DNA from: Mercenaria mercenaria
Taxonomy: Eukaryota > Mollusca > Bivalvia > Venerida > Veneridae
Assembly (NCBI RefSeq): GCF_021730395.1
Contig: NC_069378.1
Span: 43,103,001-43,167,000 of the forward strand
Length of the DNA: 64,000 nucleotides
Direction: 5' to 3'
Under the pieces are notes generated by a model. That model searched no databases. It was not told the DNA's origin and saw nothing but the letters and a program-made list of their open reading frames with translations. Both the position numbers and the translations under genes were made by a program. Shown in pieces: positions 47,324-57,269 of the stretch; positions within the stretch are counted from its first letter, which is position 1; each line of letters starts with the position of its first letter.

Positions 47324-47520
47324 AATAGACCTTTCTAACGTAAACGTAATTACGAAACGGAATACTGAATCCTTAAAATTTTAGGCTAATTTGTGGTCTA
47401 TGGGAGACAATTTCATCCAAAAGTAATGCAAAAGTATCTCCCTTAGACCATTATTTGCAAATAACATTTACGGATTCAGTAATCCGTTTCCGATTTACGT
47501 TTACGTTAGAAAGGTCTATT
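47324..47520. mobile_element. Foldback MITE with AATAGACCTTTCTAACG ends
   Basis: The left arm AATAGACCTTTCTAACGTAA pairs with the right end TTACGTTAGAAAGGTCTATT, continuing through ATTACGAAACGGAATACTGA / TCAGTAATCCGTTTCC. A second, inner inverted pair (TGGTCTATGGGAGA / TCTCCCTTAGACCA) lies between. Total 197 bp, wedged between tandem-repeat elements T2 and T3. Confidence 0.88.
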
Positions 47521-47570
47521 TGCAACAAAATCAGCGTTGAAACCCAAATCGCCGCAAATAACTAAGTTTT

Positions 47571-49190
47571 TAGCTCACCTGAGCATAGCTTCTGTATGCG
47601 ATAAAGCCTTTTCTTTCAACTGATCTTCATGAAATTTTGTCAGAATAATTATCTTGATGATATCTAGGCCGAGTTTGAAAATGGAGCATCTGAGATCAAA
47701 AACTAGGTCACTAGGTCAAATCAAGGAAAAACCTTGTGTATGCGATAGAGGCTGTATTTTTCAATTAGTCTTCATGAATTTTAGTCAGAATGATTATCTT
47801 GATGAAATCTAGCCCGAATTTAAAAATTGGACATCTGGGGTTAAAAACTAGGTCACTAGGTCAAATCAAGGAAAAACCTTGTGTATGCGATAGAGGCTGT
47901 ATTTTTCAATAAGTCTTCATGAATTTTAGTCAGAATGATTACCTTGATGAAACCTAGGCCGATTTTGAAAATGGGGAATCTGGGGTCAAAAACTAGGTCA
48001 TTAGATTAAATCAAAGAAAAAACTTGCGTATGCGATAGAGGCTGTATTTTTCAATTAATGTTTACGAATTTTGGTCAGAATGATTGCATAGATGAAATAT
48101 AGGTCAAATTTGAATATGGGTTATCTGAGATCAAAAATTAGGTCACTATGTCGAATCAAAGAATAACTTTGTGTATGCTATAGATGCTGTATTTTTCAAT
48201 TGATCTTCATTAAATTTGGTCAGAATGATTGCATTGATGAAATCTAGGTCAAGTTTGAATATTGATCATCTTGGGTCAAAAAGTAGGTCACTAGGTCAAA
48301 TCAAAAGAAAACCTTGTGTATGTGATAGAGGCTGTATTTTTCAACTGATCTTCATGAAATTTGGTCTGAATGATTGCCTAGATGAAACCTAGGTTGAGTT
48401 TGATTATAGATCATCTGGGGTCAAAACGTAGGTCACTAGGTCAAATCAAAGAAAAACATCGTGTATATGATACATGCTGTATTTTTCAACTGATAGCCAG
48501 AATGATAGCCTTGATGAAATTTATGTCAAGTTCGAATATGGGTCATCTGGGTTCAAAAACTAGGTCACTAGGTAAAATCAAGGCAAAACCTTGTGTATGC
48601 AATCTTTTAAGAGCCAGACCCATTTTAAATCAAAGCCCTGAAAGGACTGATAGCCAGTGCTTGTTGAGTGATAAGGGTTAGGGTTAACTTCGTCTTTCCT
48701 AGAATATGGTGCTACTTTATGATAAAATCTAGGTCAAGTTCGAATATGGGTTGTCTATGGGTTTCATGGTAAGGGTTAGGGTTAACTTCGTCTTTCCTAG
48801 AATATGGTGCTACTTTATGATAAAATCTAGGTCAAGTTCGAATATGGGTTGTCTTGGGTCAAAACTAGGTCACTAGCTCAAATCAAAGAAAAACCTTATG
48901 TATGCGATAGAGGCTGTATTTTTCAATTGATCTCATGAAATTTGGTCAGAATGATAGCCTTGATGAAATCTAGGTCAAGTTTGAATATGGGTCATCTGGG
49001 GTCAAAAGCTAGGTCACTAGGTCAAATCAAAGAAAATATTTGTTTATACTCAAGGTTTTTGCTCCAATTTTAATGATAATTGGTCAGAATATTTTTTTCC
49101 ATGAAATCACTAGTCAAACTGTTTACACTGTTATGGTGTGTTATGGTGTGTTTCTGAGGTGAGCGACCTAGGGCCATCTTGGCCCTTTTG
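47571..49190 (+). repeat. Tandem-repeat element T3 (~143 bp unit, ~9-10 copies) with inverted ends
   Basis: The unit landmarks are GGTCACTAGGTCAAATCAAG, CCTTGTGTATGCGATAGAGG, CTGTATTTTTCAA and GGTCAGAATGATT.CCTTGATGAAATCTAGGTC. Starts at 47707 and 47850 give 143 bp. The ends TAGCTCACCTGAGC and TCTGAGGTGAGCGA are inverted; the right end continues CCTAGGGCCATCTTGGCCCT. A ~115-bp local duplication near 48677-48850 (GTTAGGGTTAACTTCGTC) lies inside. Non-coding. Confidence 0.87.
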
Positions 49191-49856
49191 TATCTAGGAT
49201 CGCGTCAAATTAGTTGGACTAAATAATATGATGTGAAGTTGTTGCAGTAATAAGCAATTTTGATAGCAGTTTAAAATCATTCATCATTGTTCAGCTTTAT
49301 TGATCTAGTGCGTCTGTAACTATTCTTTTATTTGGGAACAAGCACTTAAGGTTCATACATAGTACGGTCATATTTATTGGTCATCAACTGCTCATCGGCC
49401 AAATAACAGAATGCGTTGACAGCTTATTTTTGCTTTTGTTTTCTTAAAATAAGCTTTTGCCATTATTGTAGTAAATTTCTATAGTCATTCAAAGCAATTT
49501 ATATTTTGATTTATTACTAATAACATTCGACGACTACGGAATTGTCTATTTTTTTGCATGGCAGTTATATATTTTTTTTATCTATTTCTTTTTCCTTTAC
49601 TTTTTCTTATCTTTTAGTTTATTCCTTTTTATTCAAATCATTCTAGGTCCGTCGTCCGTCCGTCCGTTCTCGTTATTGCATCTCCTGGGAAGATTTTGAC
49701 CAAACTTTGTCAGAATGCTGTATTAGTACCCTAGTTGTGTCTCCCTGAAAATCCGACTGGTTCAACAATTTTTGAGTGAGTTATGGCTCTTTGTTTATTT
49801 TTATAATTTACATATATTCATATAGGGAAAAACTTTGAAAATCTTCTTGTCCAAAA

Positions 49857-50145
49857 CCCGCCCGCTTAGCTCAGTAGGTAGAGCGTCGGTCTACGAATCG
49901 CGGGGTCGCGAGTTCGATCCTCGGGCGGGGCGTATGTTCTCCGTGACTATTTGATAAACGACATTGTGTCTGCAATCATTAGTCCTCCACCTCTGATTCA
50001 TGTGGAGAAGTTGGTAGTTACTTGCGGAGAACAGGTTTGTACTGGTACAGAATCCAGGAACACTGGTTAGGTTAACTGCCCGCCGTTACATGACTGAAAT
50101 ACTGTTGAAAAACGGCGTTAAACCCAAAACAAACAAACAAACAAA
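49857..50145 (+). mobile_element. tRNA-derived SINE (family A), full length, inside T4
   Basis: It is flanked by an exact 14-bp target duplication, CTTCTTGTCCAAAA (49843-49856 and 50146-50159). The head reads CCGCTTAGCTCAGTAGGTAG and GCGAGTTCGATCCTCGGGCG; the 3' end is AACGGCGTTAAACCC with an AAAC-repeat tail. The exact duplication and good boxes suggest a fairly recent insertion. Confidence 0.95.
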
Positions 50146-50969
50146 CTTCTTGTCCAAAATCACAGGGCCTGGGGCTTTGATATTTGGTATGTAGCCTCAT
50201 CTAGTGGTCCTCTACCAACAATGTTCAAATTATTTCCCTGGGGTCAAATATGGCCCCGCCCTGAGGGTCACATGGTTTACATAGACTTATATAGGGAAAA
50301 ACTTTGAAAATCTTCTTGTCCAAACCACAAAGACTAGGGCTTTGATATTTGTAATGTAGCATCATCTGGTGGTTCTCTACCAAGTTTGTTCAAATTATCC
50401 CCCTAGGTTCAAATATGGCCCCGCCCCGGGGGTCACATGGTTCAGATAGACTTATATAGGGAAAATCTTTTAGAATCTTCATGTCCATAACCTAAACATT
50501 CAAATTTGGACTACATGTATAGTTTTGAGTAGCAAGATGAACCTTGGCATGAGTTGGCCTTGATCTTGACCTAGTGAAATTTTCACATTTCTGTAGCTAC
50601 AGCCTTCAAATTTGGACCACATGCATAGGTTTGTGTACCGAAACAAACTTTGACATTGACACTGACCTAGTGACCTACTTTTACATTTTTGAAGGTACAG
50701 GCTTCAAATTTAGACCATATTTATAGTTTTGTTTTCCGAAGTGAAATTTTATTTTGATTTTGATCTACTGACCTACTTCACATTTCTCAAGCTACAGCCT
50801 TCAAATTTGAACCCCATGCATAGTTTTGTGTACCGAAATGCACTTTGATCTTAATATTGACCTAGTTACATACTTTCACATTTCTGAAGCTACAGAATTC
50901 AAATTTGGACCGCTTGCAATTTGTGTGTTCTGAATTGAAATTTGACATTGATTTATACCTAGTACCTAC

Positions 50970-52000
50970 TAGTGATGGGACATCGGTTGGAAAACTCCAA
51001 CCGATTATCGGTTGGAATCGGTTAGCAAACCGATGCGATGTATCGGAAAAATAATCGGTTGAATGTAAACAGAAACTTGTTTAGTAATGACTAATTAGTT
51101 GCAGACAGGGAAACAACAATAAATTGCAATCTGGTTTACATACATGTATCATAGACTCATAGCTGTCATTTGTGACAGTTGACTGGTATACCTGTACCTG
51201 TAACATATCTAGCATACAGCAAGGAAGTACAGTCTTTCTCTGGCTGACAAAAATAGTGATTGTAGAAAATCATTAAATGAATTTAGTTATTTTTCGGTAT
51301 ATTAATATTTTCATACAATGGTTACCATAGCCTGACACTACTGAGTAGCACCATGTTCCAACTACTTGTTGCTATGGCATATAACAATGTCATGAAGCTT
51401 GGTAAAAAATGATCAGATAAAAATCAGAGTTTAATCTATGTACACTGGTCAGCGATACTGGGTAAACGGAATTTTGGCAGAAAAAAATCATGACGACTCG
51501 ATGACAACTGCAACTGCATAAAAACACCAAAGTTCTTTCCATTGAAATTACGTCATGGACACGGAAATTTGACGGCATTAGTGTCCAGTTTCAACAGATA
51601 AATTCCCTCGGGCATACCGTTGTAAAATACGAAAATTTATCAAAGTTTCGCTAATTTTTTTGGCCCCACTTTTATTGACGCTATGGACGCCGCCATGTTA
51701 ACAGCTGATCCTAACTGTAAGATGTTAAATCCATTTTCATTGGATAACTGAAACGAAATACTAACGTTTGAGTGTCGGCATACTTCTGTTTTATCCGTTA
51801 TGCATGCAGGTAGTCCATATTTCGGATATTTCTAAGGTAAACATAAATTCTCACGCACCGTATTTCCCTTCGGAAACCTTCGTTCATACCCGTGTAGATT
51901 CGTACCCGCTATCGACTCTGAGAAAACATAATCGATTATCGGAATCGGTTGGACTTTTCTAGCCGTCAATCGATTATATCCGCTAATCGGCCCATCACTA
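50970..52000. mobile_element. Non-autonomous hAT-like DNA transposon (1031 bp) inside T4
   Basis: An exact 8-bp duplication GTACCTAC flanks it (50962-50969 and 52001-52008). The ends TAGTGATGGG and CCCATCACTA are perfect inverted repeats. Subterminal AATCGGTTGG / CCAACCGATT motifs recur near both ends, as hAT transposase-binding repeats often do. No frame longer than 72 codons lies inside, so no transposase is encoded. The assignment rests on the 8-bp duplication and short TIR with subterminal repeats. Confidence 0.9.
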
Positions 52001-52220
52001 GTACCTACTTTCACATTTCTCAGGCTACGATCTCCAAATTCGAAGCACATGCATAGTTCTGTGTACCAAAATGAACCCTGACCTTGAAATTGATCTAGTG
52101 ACCTACTTTCACATTTCTCAAGCTACAACTTTCAAATTTGGACCACATGCACAGTGTTGTGTACGGAAATGGAATTTGACCTTTATTTTGACCTTGAGCT
52201 AGTCTTGAAATTTGGAACAT

Positions 52221-52716
52221 TCAAAAATGGCTCAATGGTGGGCGCCAAGATCAGTCATTATTATCTTTATTCTTGGTCATGTTGGTATTACCTTTTCTTT
52301 GTCATTAGCAGTATATACACTTGTCATGGTTTTCCGCGAATTCAAGCTGTACATCATGTACATATAATCATGTACAATGTCGATACCACTGAAGTGAATG
52401 TCGAGAAGGATACTTTATCAGTGAATTTATGTCACTTTGAAATAGATTAGCGCGGGGATTATCGCGGAGATTCATGTAATGTTGGACTGTGTAGTTAAGC
52501 ATTCGAGTTGTACATTGATCTTGTGACTGTTGCTAAGTATGCTCTTGTATGAAACTAATTAATTTATTGTATGTGATATATACTTTCTTTTTTATCATTT
52601 AGGTTGAAAATCTGGCTTGTAATCCTTCATGACTGTGTGTCATTTTACTCAACAACAGGAACGGTGCCTCGAACTACACTGCAACACTGATACACGGTGA
52701 TTAATTGATAGTAATA
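52221..52716 (+). other. 5' flank and likely 5' UTR exon of the B-box gene
   Basis: A pyrimidine-rich tract ending TTTATCATTTAG at 52602 looks like a splice acceptor. Similarity with the 5' side of the paralogue begins near the matching TTTAG at 62987. This suggests an untranslated first exon further upstream, but it was not located. Confidence 0.45.
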
Positions 52717-54417
52717 ATGGCGATGTCAAAGATTAAAGATGATTTGGAGACAAAAGAGTCCGATGAAATTCGTGAAATGTTTTGTGAACACTGCGACAAT
52801 GAAGGAAAATATGCTGCAGCAGATGGATTTTGTGCTAACTGTAATGAGTTCATGTGTAGCGTATGTTTGAAGTACCATAATAAGTATAAATCTGAACACA
52901 TCACCCAAGATAAGGATCATATGCCACAGGATTATTGTTTTGAGAAATGTTCAAGTCATCCCGATAAATGTATAAAATTCTACTGTCTGGAATGTTACAA
53001 ATTTGCATGTTTGAAATGTGTCTCAATCAACGGCAGTACTTCGCACGAACATCATTGTATATCACAAACATGGTCGCCAATTCACACAGTTGTTCAGAAT
53101 ACTGTGGATGGATCGTATACTCTTATACAAGAAGAAGTCGCTAATACCACATGTGATATAAATAAAATTGAAAACAGAATCATTTCCATGAGACAGAAAC
53201 GGCACAAAAGCAATGAACAAGTCCGAGAATCAGTTAAATTACACAGAAAGGACATAGAAAGACGGATAATTGAACTTGAAAGGCAGTTCTTAAGGAAAGT
53301 CGATGAAAAAGAGTACGCTTCTAATGCCAACTTAGATTCTGTTTTGTCAGATGTTACAGCTATGAAAGTTCAAATCGAATCTCTTGCATCTTATCAAAAC
53401 AAACTTCAGCAGTCAAACAATCGCTGTTCGAAATTTATTGCGATGAATGAATGTAAGTCCAGCGTTCTTTCTGTTCGGGATGGACTTGTTAACTTAGAAA
53501 ATAAACTTGTTTACAAAGATTTTGCTTTTGATACAACAGAAAGTCCAAAATTTGACGAACGAAACTTTGGATCTTTTGTACCTGTAAAATCCAAACAAAA
53601 ACTTACCGCTTTTCACAAGTATAATCTGGATGTCGCCGAATACTTAATCTGGATTCTGGCAGGAAGTATAAATGATCTAAGTGAGTACAACGGATTACTT
53701 GTAGCTGTTGTAAGGGCAAGCAAAACGATTGTTCTTCTTGATCCTACCAAGCAAAAGATATTGTCAAAATATACTGCAACGTCAGATCCATCACGGTCAG
53801 CTTCTTTAAATAGAAACCGAGTTGCAGTGACATTACCCGATATAGGCATAATTCAGATATTGTGCATTTCAGAGTTAGAACTGAAAAAGACATCAGATAT
53901 AAAAGTTGAAAAAGGTTGCTGGGGCATTGTATATAATACACATCAAGATTGTTTATACGTGTCTTATTTAGAACCAGAGAGCAAGGTTGTAGTATTAAAA
54001 GAAACTGGAGAAATACTTAGAGTTTTGGACACAGACATCTTAGGAAATAAACTGTTTATTAGCCCAAGAAACATCGCTCTCAATTTTAATGAAAGGTCCT
54101 TATATGTGTCTGATACTGGCAGAGATATGGTTATTAAGACAAGCCTCAATGGCAAGGTAGAAAACGTTTACAAGGATAAAGATCTGAAATATCCGCGTGG
54201 AATAGCAGTAGACGAAAACGGATCAGTTTTTGTTTGTGGTGAAAATTCAAATAATATTCATCAGTTATCATCAGACCTGTCAAAAATTGGCATAGCTATT
54301 GAATCAAAAGATATTCAGTCGCCTCTCAGCGTTGCAGTTTTTAATTGTAGGGCATCGAAGTGTTTGTTTTTAGGGATGACTTCTAATACAAAGATCGGAG
54401 TATTCTCACTCAGTTAA
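52717..54417 (+). CDS. RING-less TRIM-like protein: two B-boxes, coiled coil, NHL-like propeller (566 aa)
   Basis: The coding region is uninterrupted. The start ATGGCGATG at 52717 has A at -3 and G at +4, and the same ATG is kept in the paralogue. Residues ~23-61 form the first B-box (C23-x2-C26, C39-x2-C42, C47-x2-C50, H54, H61). Residues ~78-113 form the second (C78-x2-H81, C90-x2-C93, C98-x2-C101, H110, H113). Residues ~150-260 are charged and helical, fitting a coiled coil. From ~300 to the end are degenerate beta-propeller blades with NHL-like segments (LYVSDTGRDMVI, YPRGIAVDENGSVFVCGENS). No RING precedes the B-boxes, so ubiquitin-ligase activity is not supported by what is visible. Such proteins are greatly expanded in bivalves and usually annotated TRIM2/3/45/56/71-like; an immune or RNA-binding role is inference. 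AATAAA at 54764 may be the poly(A) signal. Confidence 0.92.
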   Translation: MAMSKIKDDLETKESDEIREMFCEHCDNEGKYAAADGFCANCNEFMCSVCLKYHNKYKSEHITQDKDHMPQDYCFEKCSSHPDKCIKFYCLECYKFACLKCVSINGSTSHEHHCISQTWSPIHTVVQNTVDGSYTLIQEEVANTTCDINKIENRIISMRQKRHKSNEQVRESVKLHRKDIERRIIELERQFLRKVDEKEYASNANLDSVLSDVTAMKVQIESLASYQNKLQQSNNRCSKFIAMNECKSSVLSVRDGLVNLENKLVYKDFAFDTTESPKFDERNFGSFVPVKSKQKLTAFHKYNLDVAEYLIWILAGSINDLSEYNGLLVAVVRASKTIVLLDPTKQKILSKYTATSDPSRSASLNRNRVAVTLPDIGIIQILCISELELKKTSDIKVEKGCWGIVYNTHQDCLYVSYLEPESKVVVLKETGEILRVLDTDILGNKLFISPRNIALNFNERSLYVSDTGRDMVIKTSLNGKVENVYKDKDLKYPRGIAVDENGSVFVCGENSNNIHQLSSDLSKIGIAIESKDIQSPLSVAVFNCRASKCLFLGMTSNTKIGVFSLS

Positions 54418-56298
54418 AACGTAGTCAACGGAATTGGATTCCATCAACTACAAGACTCATATTATACATACAATTTATCGAATATCAATGATCAGTTAAA
54501 ACAGTACTTTTTATTGACAGTTGTAATACAACCCGATTTATATCCCTATTAAACGAAGACGGCTGTGCCTGGTATAATTAGTATGCAACACATGCACCGA
54601 TTGTACGTCATTGTCATTACGTCATAGCGTCCGACGTCATAGTAGCGCGTCGGAAAAGAAAACTGCGCAAAGCAGGCAATTATTTGGCGAATATCTTATG
54701 AGATTACAATCCTTGAAAATGTGTTAGAATTGAAATAATATAACAAACATTGACTTGTTCTAAAATAAAGTTATTGTTTGTCGTGCAGAGTTTAACCCAG
54801 GGTTCATTTAACCAAGCTTTATACAATTGGGTGCAGATGTATATTTTGTTACATCACTCTGGCTGTGCCCACTTGATATAATTCCTTCACATCTGCACTC
54901 CAGGCAGTATTTTTTTCTACAACAAAACACAGTTTGGTATATATTATTTCTTTAACAATATTTTTATTAAGTCTATACAACTTTTATACAATCCTGTTTT
55001 TTTTTAATATGATTATTGTTGTACATTCATCATACAAATGTAACATAAATAAACAACTATTAAAGTATTCACATCCTCCTTGCCCATTCTCACTTCGAGC
55101 TATTTTGATTTTTGTAAGTAGATCAATACATCCGACAAATGTGTTTATTCAAATACTTAAAAAAGTGTAATATTGTCTATGAAATCATAACATGGATCAA
55201 AGTGAACTTCCTTAAATGTTTTGTAAAAGTTTAAGTATTTTTCTTCCTTTGTTTTATCATGTTAATAGAAGTCAGGCAGGTTTGAGCATCATTTACGATA
55301 GTAACAGAAGGAAGTCTGAAAATGTGCAAATAATACATACCCTATTTACACCGGATTTGCCATTCGTGGCATAAAATGTCTTCAATTGTTTCCTTTACTG
55401 AACTTAGCAGAATTTGATGAGCTTAGTAGTATTTGATGTGGCAGACGTACTTATATATATAACTGAAAAAGTACCCACAACTCCTATTTACTGGCTAGAT
55501 ATACGTTTAATGATCGCACTGTCAAACAAATGATAAAGGGAAGGGATACTAGTTGTCATTTAATGTTTATCGACTTTGGTTATTATTGTAACAATTATTA
55601 TCATTATATTGTAAACTATCGCAAAGTAGTACTGAAGCGCTGTGTGGCAGGTTTAGAATATCTCCCGGTACTTGGAATCGGTGTTGTTACATTTTCTGGT
55701 CTTTTTTTGGACGATAGAGTCGGAGTATGTATAACAGAATTGGGGCTTGAGAGGATGGATTTTGAATATTTTAACGTTTTAACAACAGACTCAACCAAAC
55801 CGGATCTGCTCTTTAATTGCTTTGTTGCATTCTATTCTTCTTTCAATGGATTGTCTATACATTTTACAAGGAATTACAAAATGCCCATTATATATAAAGG
55901 TATACTTAACCAAAATTTTATATTTAAAGCTAGGAACAACTAATACGTTATAGTTTTAATCAAAGGCAAAATAATCAAACGTTTGGCCATTTCTAACCCG
56001 AAAAATATATATTGTCATGCAGCTTTTATTCCCTACTCGTGGAGCCGCCTGGGGGTTGTTTGTCGACTCACGGGTCTAGCACGCGTTCCAATGGTCGCCC
56101 TCGCAGTGCAGGTCGCTGAAAGATAATATGTTACGATCCGCGCATTCTGTCCTTCGAGGCTGCATGGGCACATGAACAACACGGCCTGTGCTGGCCAGTC
56201 GTAGGCTGGCCATGGTGGACACATGTCTGCCAAAGATCGGGCAATATGTAAAGGAAATAACTCAATATTAAAATTTCACTGATAAATGTATCATAAAG
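54418..56298. other. 3' flank and intergenic stretch
   Basis: Contains three ACGTCA half-sites (54605-54639), an R1 repeat (55630-55880) and a GC-richer patch near 56040-56220. The open frame at 55530-55943 runs through the R1 repeat and is not supported as a gene. Confidence 0.5.
55630..55880 (+). repeat. Dispersed repeat family R1, copy 4
   Basis: GTGTGGCAGGTTTAGAATAT CTCCCGGTACTT, GTTACATTTTCTGGTC, ACAGACTCAACCAAACCGGA and TTGTTGCATTCTATTCTTCT follow the order of copy 1, with a degraded middle. Confidence 0.65.
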
Positions 56299-56585
56299 TT
56301 ATTGACTTATGTTTCGGTCAATATGTGTTTTTGCGGACCTGTAAAAATGATATTGACCGAGGTCCGTAAAAACACATATTGACCGAAACATAAGTCTATA
56401 ATTGTTATATTATATTGCCTTTCTCAAATGCACTCATTTCACTGGCCCATATTCATACATATAAGAAAACATGATTTCACAAGAGTCAGTATCACTTGTG
56501 CAGGTCAATATCACGTTTTGCGGACCCGCACGTGCACCCTTTTCGACTAATCAAATGAGCGCGTTTGAGAAGGGTATATAATATT
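56299..56585. repeat. Two successive inverted repeats (foldback)
   Basis: The first (56299-56401) pairs GACTTATGTTTCGGTCAATA TGTGTTTTTGCGGACCT with its reverse complement on the right, with one or two mismatches. The second pairs TATATTGCCTTTCTCAAATG CACTCATTT (from about 56409) with AAATGAGCGCGTTTGAGAAG GGTATATA (to about 56582). Non-coding. Confidence 0.82.
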
Positions 56586-57269
56586 ATGATTTATTGTCAG
56601 TGAATATATTCATTTTTGCAATCAAAATATCATTATATAAACAGAATTCCATTTACTTAAGTACTGTACGTGTCTGAGCGAATATCCGGCTTGCAACATA
56701 CCGATTGCGCGACCGCGCTATTGGATGTTCAACCTCATCATTACGATCCCAATAGTTTAATTCTGTTTTTCTGTGTGAAAATAATTCTGGAATAACTAAA
56801 TAAAAATGAAATTCGGCATTTTGCTTGCCAACATTTCCTTGTGAAAAGTTTTGAAATCTTCCACGTATCAAGATAGTCACGGTTTAAAATATTTATAATG
56901 TCTGTACAGCTAATGTGGCCAAACGACTTTTTGTATAGTTTCACACTTACACATTAAATCATATTCGACAAAAACGGAACTTAACAAGTGTCGAGTTAGA
57001 AATGGTCCTAAGTGAAGTTTAGGAGTATGAACAGTATCATACATATTAGCTTTGAAATACAAATGTAGTGCACACTTAAAAGGGTATATAAGATTATGAA
57101 TGGACATTTAATGCAAGTACTTTTCACCTTTGATCAAATCGTACGACGACACTTGTCTCATTATATCAAATTATTGTCATTTTTTAATCATTTTAAGAAA
57201 TTATGTATTGGACAAGAAATAAACTTTTTTCTAGATATCTCACAAAAGGACCTTCACCTTGAATAATGG
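56586..57269. other. Unassigned stretch
   Basis: No gene or repeat recognised. Confidence 0.5.

Larger units (their letters stand above)
49640..52220 (+). repeat. Composite tandem-repeat element T4 (T1-type units then ~118 bp units)
   Basis: After a CGTCCGTCGTCCGTCCG lead-in come T1-type units (CTTCTTGTCCAAAA, TCTACCAACAATGTTCAAAT) to about 50480. From there, ~118-bp units repeat ACCTACTTTCACATTTCT, AGCTACAGCCTTCAAATTTG, GACCACATGCATAG and TTTGTGTACCGAAA to about 52220. It is interrupted by a SINE (49857-50145) and an hAT-like element (50970-52000). Confidence 0.82.

Noticed and set aside
55530-55943. 137-codon plus-strand frame
   Set aside because: It overlaps an R1 repeat copy; other copies of the repeat do not preserve the frame.
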